Assembly: GCA_020721025.1 (NCBI GenBank) | Contig: DYNO01000059.1 | Location: forward strand, 1 to 16,718 | DNA from: Thiomargarita sp. | GTDB taxonomy: Bacteria; Pseudomonadota; Gammaproteobacteria; Beggiatoales; Beggiatoaceae | Length of the DNA stretch: 16,718 nt | Direction: 5' to 3' | Part shown: piece after piece, positions 8,150-15,228 of the stretch | Numbering within the stretch: the first letter of the stretch is position 1 | How the letters are laid out: each line of letters opens with the position of its first letter | Position numbers and translations under genes: made by a program | Notes under the pieces: model-generated | What the model was told of the DNA's origin: nothing | Databases searched by the model: none | Seen by the model: the letters and a program-made list of their open reading frames with translations, nothing else

Positions 8150-8325
8150 GACGCTGGCGCGTCTGGACGGCATTCCCACGCTGGCGCATGGGAACGAGAT
8201 TTGTTTGTATTTCAATAAAATGATTTTTCTACTGTACTTGAAAAATAGAAAATATATAAGTAAATCAATATACCACCTCGTTCCCATGCGCCAGCGTGGG
8301 AATGCCGTCCAGACGCGCCAGCGTC
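8150..8325. repeat. REPIN: two inverted REP elements next to a RAYT gene
   Basis: Two 49-bp arms, 8150-8198 and 8277-8325, are exact reverse complements and enclose a 78-base AT-rich spacer. Each arm has two hairpins. One is GACGC-TGGC-GCGTC (8150-8163; mirror at 8312-8325). The other has TTCCCA/TGGGAA stems around CGCTGGCGCA (8173-8194; mirror at 8281-8302). GC-rich palindromes paired in inverse orientation beside a tyrosine HUH transposase match the REPIN/RAYT arrangement described in gammaproteobacteria. The RAYT start is 32 bases after the second arm. Perfect arm identity suggests recent mobility or ongoing correction between copies. Confidence 0.85.
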
Positions 8326-8356
8326 ACGAATCACAAACGATTGACAGAGATGAAAT

Positions 8357-8890
8357 ATGGGACGTAGCCGCTTTCAAATCTATGATACCAGTGCGCCGCA
8401 CTTTTTAACTTGCACTGTTGTTGGGTGGACACCGCTATTCACGCGTCCTATCACTGCCCAAATTATTTTAGATGCACTTGCATATCGGCAACAAAATGAG
8501 CTATTTAAGCTATACGGTTACGTGATACTTGAAAACCATTTGCACTGCATCATACAAACTGATGATTTAAACAAAGAAATTCACAGTTTTAAATCATATA
8601 CGGCAAGATTGCTCATTGATTGTCTCAAGGATCATCACGCAAACAAGGTATTGGAACAACTGGCTTTTCATAAAAAACGACACAAGCAAGATAGAGACTA
8701 TCAAGTGTGGGAAGAAGGTTCTCATCCCCAATTGATTGATAATGTAGAAGTGCTAAGACAAAAGCTAGACTATATCCATTATAATCCTGTAAAACGTGGT
8801 TATGTGGATAATCCTACCGATTGGCGTTATTCAAGTGCGCGTAATTATGCGGGAATGTCCGGATTGATTCCAATTTTCTTAGAATGGTAA
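8357..8890 (+). CDS. REP-associated tyrosine transposase (RAYT, Y1_Tnp/IS200-like HUH family)
   Basis: This 177-residue protein is a single-strand DNA transposase-like enzyme thought to move or maintain REP palindromes. It shows the RAYT order: HFLTCTVVG near residue 15, the metal-binding HUH motif in GYVILENHLHCIIQ (H-L-H) at about residues 54-67, and the C-terminal YIHYNPVKRGYV block followed by DWRYSSARNY. The catalytic Tyr is expected among the tyrosines of the YIHYNP block. Length is normal and the frame is intact. ATG 8357 has only a weak purine stretch upstream (CAGAGA). The REPIN just upstream is the natural substrate candidate. Confidence 0.92.
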   Translation: MGRSRFQIYDTSAPHFLTCTVVGWTPLFTRPITAQIILDALAYRQQNELFKLYGYVILENHLHCIIQTDDLNKEIHSFKSYTARLLIDCLKDHHANKVLEQLAFHKKRHKQDRDYQVWEEGSHPQLIDNVEVLRQKLDYIHYNPVKRGYVDNPTDWRYSSARNYAGMSGLIPIFLEW

Positions 8891-9096
8891 AAAGGCTTGA
8901 TGCTTGATATGATAATCAGGCAGTAATCTGATGATTCATCTACTAAAACATTAACGCTGCATTAATATGCGAAAATTGCATGTGTTTTAATTTAGATTGT
9001 AATAAACTATCTGTACGCCAGAAGTTGAAATGTAACCCTTAAAAATCTGTTAGAATTGAACCTTAAAATAAACCTTGATGAGGAGCATTTATTTTC
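8891..9096. other. Intergenic region upstream of the histidine kinase
   Basis: About 200 AT-rich bases with no gene. AGGAG at 9081-9085 is the ribosome binding site of the kinase gene. TAGAAT at 9051-9056 resembles a -10 box, but the nearest -35-like TTGAAA (9025-9030) is 20 bp away, too far for a confident call. CCTTAAAA occurs at 9038-9045 and 9061-9068. Confidence 0.3.
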
Positions 9097-11298
9097 ATGG
9101 CAAACCAACTGCTGAATACTTTAACCAAACTCTCTAGCAGAATTCCGTTGCGCACCATGATAGTTATTCCTTTTGTGCTACTGGTCGCACTCTCTGGAAG
9201 TTTGACGGGTTATCTCTCGCTGCGTAATGGACAAGAAGCGGTCAACAATGTCGCCTCGCAATTGCGAAAGGAAATCTCGGCGCGGATTCAAGAACGAGTG
9301 CATAATTACTTAGAAACAGCGCACTTAGTCAATCAGTTGTATGCCAGCGATATTGGGTTGGGGTTGTTGAATTTAGAAGTGAAAAACCACGACAGCCAAA
9401 CCATAGAACATTACTTTTGGCAAAAAATTCAGTCCTTTGACCAAGTAACCAATGTATTTATCGGTTTACCCACAGGCGAGGTGTATGGTGCGCGGCGTTT
9501 GGGTCACAATCAAATACCGCAAACTATTGTAGGGAATGAAACGACACAAGGCAGCTTAAATTACTATAACACTGATCCCAATGGAAATCGCAAAGATGTG
9601 GTGGATAATGCACCCAAATACGACCCGCGCACTCGTTCTTGGTACAAAGACGCAATGGCAGCCGCCAAACCAATTTGGAGTTCCATTTATCCCGAATTCG
9701 CCACCAAAGCCTTAGCGATTACCGCCGCGCAACCGGTGTATGCCACCGATGGCAAATTATTGGGCGTGTTGGGCAGCACGGCGATTTTAACGCGTATCAA
9801 TGAATTTTTGCACAGCTTGAAATCAGGGAAAACCGGGCAAACGTTTGTGATGGAACGAAGCGGTTCCTTGGTGGCAGTTTCTACCCTTGATGCAGTTTTT
9901 AATGTGGGTAAAACCGGCAGTCCAGAACGAATTCAGGCAACCAACAGTCCGAGTGCCCAAATTCAAGCCACCGCTGCCCATTTAGAACAACAATTTGGCG
10001 ATCTGAAACATATCAAGGAAGCGCAACAGATTGAATTTCGACTCAATGATCAACGCCAATTCGTCCAAGTTTCGCCCCTCAGCGATAATCGTGGTTTAGA
10101 CTGGTTGGTGGTGGTAACCATTCCTGAAGTCGATTTTATGGAACAAATCAATGCCAACACCCAGATGACCATCTGGCTATCAATTATCGCGTTGATTTTA
10201 ACCACGTTTATCGGTTTGCTGACGGCAAGAGCAATTATTGATCCAATTTTACGACTCAACAGTGTCACCAAGAAATTTGCCGATGGCGATTGGGATCAAA
10301 AAATTCCGACAGATCGCACTGATGAATTAGGTGAATTAGCGAAATCATTCAACAGCATGGGGCAACAGATCAAAAAAGCCTTTAGCGAACTTGAAGATGC
10401 CAATGAGACCTTGGAACAAAAAGTGGTAGAACGCACCAAAGAATTAGCCCTTGCCTTGGATGAATTAAAAGCCTCGCAATCGCAACTCATTCAATCAGAA
10501 AAAATGGCATCGTTGGGGCAAATGGTGGCAGGTGTGGCACACGAAATCAACACGCCGCTGGGTTATGTGCGCTCCAATGTCGAAATGACTCGTGATCAAT
10601 TTGCTGAATTAGAACAAATTATTAATCTTGCCGATGGCTTGTTGCGCTTGATGGTGTCCGAAGGCGTGAGCGAAGAAGAATTGTCCGATCAATTGGGGGC
10701 AGTGGCAGAAGCAATTGAAGGATTGCGTGATAATGATACCTTTGCCGATATCACCGCGTTGTTTAAGGATGTGATCAAGGGAATCGATCAAATTGCTGAA
10801 TTAGTATTGAATTTGAAAGACTTCAGCCGCGTTGATAATGTCAGAGCGCGTAATGTTGACTTGAACGCCAGTTTAGACAGCGTGTTGGTCATTGGACATC
10901 ATGTGATTGGTCCCAAGATTGAAATCAAGAAGGAATACAGCACGTTACCGCCAATTGAATGTTCGCCTTCCCACATTAACCAAGTGTTGCTCAATATCAT
11001 CACCAATGCTGCTCAAGCCATGGATAACAACGGGCGCATCACCCTACGTTCTGCCAGTGATGATGCCAATGTGGTGGTCGAAATTGAAGATACCGGCAAG
11101 GGCATTCCCGAAGATATTCGCAGCAAAATTTTCGATCCATTCTTTACCACCAAACCTGTGGGACAAGGGACGGGATTGGGCTTGTCGATTTGTTACAAGA
11201 TCATCGAACAACACAAAGGCGAAATTCGCGTGGAATCCGAAGTGGGCAAAGGAACGAAATTTATTATTGTTCTTCCTCGTCAAGCATCTTCATCATGA
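9097..11298 (+). CDS. dCache-HAMP sensor histidine kinase
   Basis: This 733-residue inner-membrane sensor kinase has a first helix at about 20-42, a periplasmic dCache-type sensor at 45-350 with the hallmark DPRTRSWYKDA at 176-186 and the following YATDGKLLGVLGS, and a second helix at about 357-377. A HAMP linker (about 377-430) and a coiled coil (about 432-475) follow. The catalytic core has the H-box GVAHEINTPLG with phosphoacceptor His 482, the N-box NIITNAAQAM (Asn 637), the G1 box DTGKGIP (Asp 665) and FFTTKPVGQGTGLGLSI. All key residues are intact. ATG 9097 has AGGAG at 9081-9085. The kinase has no receiver of its own, so its likely partner is the double-receiver gene 53 bases downstream. 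The ligand is unknown; dCache domains often bind amino acids or organic acids. Confidence 0.95.
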   Translation: MANQLLNTLTKLSSRIPLRTMIVIPFVLLVALSGSLTGYLSLRNGQEAVNNVASQLRKEISARIQERVHNYLETAHLVNQLYASDIGLGLLNLEVKNHDSQTIEHYFWQKIQSFDQVTNVFIGLPTGEVYGARRLGHNQIPQTIVGNETTQGSLNYYNTDPNGNRKDVVDNAPKYDPRTRSWYKDAMAAAKPIWSSIYPEFATKALAITAAQPVYATDGKLLGVLGSTAILTRINEFLHSLKSGKTGQTFVMERSGSLVAVSTLDAVFNVGKTGSPERIQATNSPSAQIQATAAHLEQQFGDLKHIKEAQQIEFRLNDQRQFVQVSPLSDNRGLDWLVVVTIPEVDFMEQINANTQMTIWLSIIALILTTFIGLLTARAIIDPILRLNSVTKKFADGDWDQKIPTDRTDELGELAKSFNSMGQQIKKAFSELEDANETLEQKVVERTKELALALDELKASQSQLIQSEKMASLGQMVAGVAHEINTPLGYVRSNVEMTRDQFAELEQIINLADGLLRLMVSEGVSEEELSDQLGAVAEAIEGLRDNDTFADITALFKDVIKGIDQIAELVLNLKDFSRVDNVRARNVDLNASLDSVLVIGHHVIGPKIEIKKEYSTLPPIECSPSHINQVLLNIITNAAQAMDNNGRITLRSASDDANVVVEIEDTGKGIPEDIRSKIFDPFFTTKPVGQGTGLGLSICYKIIEQHKGEIRVESEVGKGTKFIIVLPRQASSS

Positions 11299-11351
11299 TG
11301 TGAAATGTCAGCCACGAGTATCTTAACCGAACACAAGATATTGGAGTTTTT

Positions 11352-12278
11352 ATGAGTGAAAAGGCGACGGTATTGTTTGTAGATGATGAAGAGGCAATTT
11401 TGCGCACGCTGAAAATGCTATTCAAGTCGATATACAATGTCAAAACGACCAGTGATGGCAATGAAGCAGTCGAAATCTGCAAAAACGAGAAAATTCACGT
11501 CGTAGTCAGTGATCAGCGGATGCCCATCATGCCGGGGGTCGAAGTATTGCGGCATGTGAAAGAAGTTTCGCCAACTACTATGCGCTTATTGCTCACCGGT
11601 TATTCCGACTGGGCGGCAATGGTTGGATCGGTGAATGAGGGAGAAGTGTTTCGCTTCATTAACAAACCTTGGGTGAATGAAGATATCAAGGAAGTTGTGG
11701 CAAAAGCAGTCGAAATTGCCATGAGTTCAGACAGTGTGTCACAACAAGATATCAAGCAGGCAGAAGACAAAGCCTCGGGCGATAACAAGTTGTCAGTGTT
11801 AGTTTTGGATGAAGATCAAAGCACATTCAACACGGTGAAAGAAATTGTGGGCAGCAAATATGGTGCAAAATGGTGCACCAATGTCGATGATGCGTTTGCC
11901 GCGCTGTTAGAAGACCCTAATATCGCGGTCGTGGTGACCGAAGTGCGGATTGGCAGCGAAGATATCACCGAACCATTGAAAAAACTCAAAGAAATTTATC
12001 CGACGGTATTGACTTTAGTATTGACATCGTTTCAAGATACCAAGTTATTGATCGATCTGATCAACCAAGGACAAATTTTCCGGTTTATGCCCAAGCCTAT
12101 TTTGCCTAAATTGATGGAGTCCAGTGTCAGTGCCGCGATTCGCCATTATCATATCTGCAAGGCGGCACCGGTATTATTGAAACGTCATGCGGTTGAAAAA
12201 TCTAAGGAAGGAGATAACAAAATTTCAGGGAAGATCATGGGTTACTTACAAAAAATACGCGAGAAGTTATCTGGTTAA
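11352..12278 (+). CDS. Double-receiver response regulator without output domain
   Basis: This 308-residue soluble protein has two CheY-like receiver domains and no DNA-binding or enzymatic domain. Domain 1 (about 5-125) is complete: acidic pair D11-D12, phosphoacceptor D54 in VVVSDQRMP, T82 in LLLTGYSD, K105 in RFINKPW. Domain 2 (about 147-265) has D153/E154/D155, T225 (LVLTSF) and K248 (RFMPKP), but Glu 197 (VVVTEVRIG) stands where Asp should be, so it is probably a pseudo-receiver. The last 40 residues are helical and basic. ATG 11352 has GGAG at 11343-11346. It follows the kinase by 53 bases, so the two probably form an operon. Domain 1 resembles receivers of the RpfG/HupR type. The target is not evident here. 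Confidence 0.92.
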   Translation: MSEKATVLFVDDEEAILRTLKMLFKSIYNVKTTSDGNEAVEICKNEKIHVVVSDQRMPIMPGVEVLRHVKEVSPTTMRLLLTGYSDWAAMVGSVNEGEVFRFINKPWVNEDIKEVVAKAVEIAMSSDSVSQQDIKQAEDKASGDNKLSVLVLDEDQSTFNTVKEIVGSKYGAKWCTNVDDAFAALLEDPNIAVVVTEVRIGSEDITEPLKKLKEIYPTVLTLVLTSFQDTKLLIDLINQGQIFRFMPKPILPKLMESSVSAAIRHYHICKAAPVLLKRHAVEKSKEGDNKISGKIMGYLQKIREKLSG

Positions 12279-12611
12279 CTGTTTACACCATAGATTCAAG
12301 GACGATGGACAACCCTGATTGAATATTTTCGTATTTGCCGAAACAACATTCTTAACAAACATTCATCGCATCATTGCTTGATGTTTGTTAAAAATGCTGC
12401 CGCTGCAATTCTGTAGTATGTGCCTAAAAATATCAACTTGTTATGCCGTCGCATTTCTCAGATGAACCACTCAGATTCGCAGAATGCCAAAGCGTTTCGT
12501 TTACAACAAGTCAATCCAACTTACTGGTGCATCGTCATGGCAATTATCACCTCGTTTGACCCAAAATGAAGCGTGACCCGCACCGGCTCTTATCTCAAAG
12601 AATGACGTAAC
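12279..12611. other. Intergenic region with an 11-bp inverted repeat
   Basis: This 333-base stretch has no credible gene. Its main feature is a perfect inverted repeat TTAACAAACAT / ATGTTTGTTAA (12352-12362 and 12381-12391) with an 18-base loop. The stem is AT-rich and is followed by A residues rather than T, so it is not an intrinsic terminator for the + strand. It may be a regulator site for the downstream radical SAM gene or an mRNA hairpin. No Shine-Dalgarno is visible before ATG 12612. Confidence 0.4.
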
Positions 12612-14627
12612 ATGCAGTTTCAAACACATCCTGGCTATATACAAACACAAGTACGCATCATCAGCCCACAAAAACGAACCCGACATGCCCAATTCTTGAC
12701 CGAACGACGACAGCATTTACAACGTCTCATTGAACAGGATGCCAAGGAGAAACAGTGTAGTTTGGCAGAAAGCACTTGGGCGGTTCGCACTTACCGGGTA
12801 CTGTCGGTACTGTCTCCGGTCGTCACCACGCATGAAGACAAAATCGAGTTTCCCGGCGATCCCATGTGTCTATACTACGCGCTCAGTGTAGCCATCGACC
12901 AAGTGCAACAAACCAAACACGCCGGACTCTCCGAACACGCCCCCTACAACGACCTCTGTCCAGAATGGGGCGAACTGCCCTCGCGCGACTACCGCCTCAC
13001 CGTCAGCACCAACGGCATCCGAGACTACGCCACACCGCACCTAAACACCGATCAAACCATCTTCGACCCCAGAGTATGGAATGACACCATTAAATCCCAC
13101 TTCATCAAGGTGCTCCGCCAACTCCAACCCAGCGTCGTCTTGATCAGCACCGTATCCGCCGGGCACCGCTACGCGATAGACATCGCCACCACCGTCAAAC
13201 AAACTTTGCCAAATTGCCTCACTCTATTAGGCGGACGACACGTTGATGAAACCGTGCGCTACGACGAAACCACGCACCAACCCACCTTCGCCTACAGCAG
13301 CCCCATTGCCGCGATTGAAGATGGACGCATTCCCCCCGTCATCGACTTCCTATCCAGTGGCGACGGCTATTTTGCAGTTGACCTCCTACTCAAAGCCATT
13401 TCCCTTGCGATGGACTTAGACAGTAAACACGTCACCGTTCCCCAAGTCGTCGCCATGTTAAACCAATTGGCAGAAGTCATTCCCCCCGTGCCCGGCTACT
13501 CCCTGCTCTGCGCCCTTGATCAACAACAACTTCACCTCTTCCCCATGCGCGGTAACAGCTTCGATCTCGGCAAACTCCCCCCGCCGTATCGCCCCTTTGT
13601 CATTCGAGCCCGTTTCCCCATCTTCTTCAAGCCTGACGGTCAAGTCATGCGTACCGCCCACTTTATGACCGCCAACGCCTGCCCCTATCAATGCAACTTC
13701 TGCTCGGAAGGCGTAGGAGTCGTCGGACGCATCCTCAAATTCGGCGATCATCCCATTCAAACCGCCATCAACCGCCTGCTCGAATGCCTCAGCTACGGTG
13801 CAGAATCCGTTTTCTTTGACGACTCCATTTTCTGGGCGGGCAACACCTCCAAAATGCTCGAATTCTGCGAAATCCTCCAACAAGTTCGCCAAGGCAAGGG
13901 ACTCGAAAACTACGAAAACTGGCTACAACACCCCGACGACTGGGAACGTTTAAACAATCTACAGTGGGGAGCGCAACTTACCTCAGAATTCCTCACCGCC
14001 ACCCAGTTTCACGACAAGTCATGGAAGATGCTCTGCGCCATGCGTGATGCGGGTTGCAACTACATCTACTTTGGCTTAGAAAGTCTCGCCGCCAATATCA
14101 TGGCAAAGGTCAATAAGAACCATATCAAAAAGAGCGAAGTGATCTCTTGGAAAACCAAGATGCGTACCGCCCTCGAATTGCTCAAGAAAGCCGGGATTCG
14201 TGCCGGCTGCTCCGTTCTATTCGGGCTAGATGGCGAAACGCGTGAGACTATTGACGAAACCATTCAAGGCGTGGCACAACTGATAGAAGACCAACTCATT
14301 TACATTGCCAGTCCCAACATCGCCACCTATCATCCCGGCACCGTCCTCACCGAAATCCACGACATGCGTGACAAAATCGACTATCACAGCCTCGATATCG
14401 ATGCCCATCCGCCCTACACTTATTTTGAAGAAGCGTTCCCCGGCGTGGTTTCAAAAGAACTGACTGAATCGGATATCTGGTACATTCATGAACAAACTGA
14501 AATGCGTTGGAAGAGTGCCCGTAATCAAAATCCGATGGAAGAGATGCCCATTCCGACGCTCGACCCTTGGAATTATCACAATGAGCAAGCAATAAAACAA
14601 CTGGCAGACAAATTTCGTCCCAAGTAA
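12612..14627 (+). CDS. B12-binding-like radical SAM protein of unknown function
   Basis: This 671-residue protein has the radical SAM cluster motif C357-PYQ-C361-NF-C364, followed by GLESLAANIMAKVNKN and the long C-terminal half usual for the family. The N-terminal 340 residues look like a cobalamin-binding-type domain: VVLISTVSAGH, LLGGRHVDE (about 205-213) and SSGDGYFAV. The usual DxHxxG cobalamin His motif is not seen, so B12 binding is doubtful. Members of this architecture methylate or rearrange diverse substrates; I cannot name this one. Codon use is strongly C-ending from about 12840 to 14420, unlike the TRAP, channel and kinase genes, which may mean transfer. ATG 12612 has no good Shine-Dalgarno. 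The gene stands alone between two long gaps. Confidence 0.88.
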   Translation: MQFQTHPGYIQTQVRIISPQKRTRHAQFLTERRQHLQRLIEQDAKEKQCSLAESTWAVRTYRVLSVLSPVVTTHEDKIEFPGDPMCLYYALSVAIDQVQQTKHAGLSEHAPYNDLCPEWGELPSRDYRLTVSTNGIRDYATPHLNTDQTIFDPRVWNDTIKSHFIKVLRQLQPSVVLISTVSAGHRYAIDIATTVKQTLPNCLTLLGGRHVDETVRYDETTHQPTFAYSSPIAAIEDGRIPPVIDFLSSGDGYFAVDLLLKAISLAMDLDSKHVTVPQVVAMLNQLAEVIPPVPGYSLLCALDQQQLHLFPMRGNSFDLGKLPPPYRPFVIRARFPIFFKPDGQVMRTAHFMTANACPYQCNFCSEGVGVVGRILKFGDHPIQTAINRLLECLSYGAESVFFDDSIFWAGNTSKMLEFCEILQQVRQGKGLENYENWLQHPDDWERLNNLQWGAQLTSEFLTATQFHDKSWKMLCAMRDAGCNYIYFGLESLAANIMAKVNKNHIKKSEVISWKTKMRTALELLKKAGIRAGCSVLFGLDGETRETIDETIQGVAQLIEDQLIYIASPNIATYHPGTVLTEIHDMRDKIDYHSLDIDAHPPYTYFEEAFPGVVSKELTESDIWYIHEQTEMRWKSARNQNPMEEMPIPTLDPWNYHNEQAIKQLADKFRPK

Positions 14628-14917
14628 CCCGCGCTCCTCATGAATAGCATCCTCTGGGCTCACTGCGGCGCACGCTGTGCCATTCCACAACTCATTCCCA
14701 CGATACTATTCATCACAACGCCCCATCTCTCCCCGCCGTATTTGCTCAAATCTGCCGTCATCATTCACATTCTTTCACGATGAAATAACATTATCATCTG
14801 CTATTCCGCGTCGATTCCAATTGTGACAGCTTCCATTCCCGCGACGGAAACAGATCGATCCCGCGGGTTCAATGAATCATTCCCGCCTGTCAAACTGATC
14901 ATTCCCTCCCGATAAAT

Positions 14918-14955
14918 TTAAGAAATCCCCCTAGCCTCCTTTGCAAAGGGGGAAC
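14918..14955 (+). repeat. Palindromic intergenic repeat, copy 1
   Basis: A 38-bp unit starting TTAAGAAATCCCCCTAG and ending around the palindromic CCTTTGCAAAGGGGG. It matches the copy at 15116-15153 at 36 of 38 positions, in the same orientation. The same kind of unit is a known dispersed intergenic repeat in many bacteria; its translation gives spurious 'PPCPLCKGG' peptides. Confidence 0.8.
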
Positions 14956-15011
14956 GCTTCATTCCATTTTTAAGCTCATTATTAAGTTCAACTCATAACG
15001 ATCCCAGATGT

Positions 15012-15044
15012 CACCCCCTTTGCAAAGGGGGCAGGGGGGATTTC
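15012..15044 (-). repeat. Palindromic intergenic repeat, copy 2 (inverted)
   Basis: Inverted copy of the same element, with the full palindrome CCCCCTTTGCAAAGGGGG at 15014-15031 and the GGGGGGATTTC tail to 15044, complementary to the GAAATCCCCC end of copies 1 and 3. Confidence 0.8.
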
Positions 15045-15115
15045 GTATGAAACGACTTAACCTTTCAGTAGAAGCATTTGCATTGTTCGAGTGAGATTTG
15101 AATGCTTTCATCTGG

Positions 15116-15153
15116 TTAAGAAATCCCCCTAGCCCACTTTGCAAAGGGGGAAC
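15116..15153 (+). repeat. Palindromic intergenic repeat, copy 3
   Basis: Direct copy of the 38-bp unit at 14918-14955, differing at two positions (CCAC in place of CTCC before TTTGCAAA). With inverted copy 2 between them, the three copies form an alternating +,-,+ cluster of about 235 bases. Confidence 0.8.
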
Positions 15154-15228
15154 ACATTTATCACTTGACGAACGTTTATCTTCCCTGTAATCTCACACCA
15201 CTCGACTCGCTCACTCAAGGAATCCCTT

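Larger units (their letters stand above)
14628..15228. other. Long repeat-bearing intergenic region
   Basis: About 600 bases without a credible gene. The first part holds an imperfect inverted repeat, ATGAATAGCATC (14640-14651) against GATACTATTCAT (14702-14713), 11 of 12 pairs, which could end the radical SAM mRNA. Positions 14700-14915 carry several scattered CATTCCC words but no clear structure. The second part holds three palindromic repeats listed separately. AAGGA at 15217-15221 is the ribosome binding site of the next gene. Confidence 0.5.

Noticed and set aside
8205..8408. 67-residue + frame crossing the REPIN
   Set aside because: It runs through the second REP arm and overlaps the RAYT start in another frame; no motif or ribosome binding site supports it.
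13458..13892. 144-residue open frame on the - strand inside the radical SAM gene
   Set aside because: It lies wholly inside a gene with clear catalytic motifs, shows no recognisable motif, and the C-rich codon use of the + gene opens the antisense frame.
14959..15144. 61-residue - strand frame with NPPCPLCKGGD
   Set aside because: This peptide is the usual spurious translation of the palindromic repeat, not a gene.
14918..15153. Three repeats as a CRISPR array
   Set aside because: Only three copies, one inverted, unequal gaps of about 56 and 71 bases, and a palindromic core found as a dispersed repeat in other genomes; no cas genes nearby.
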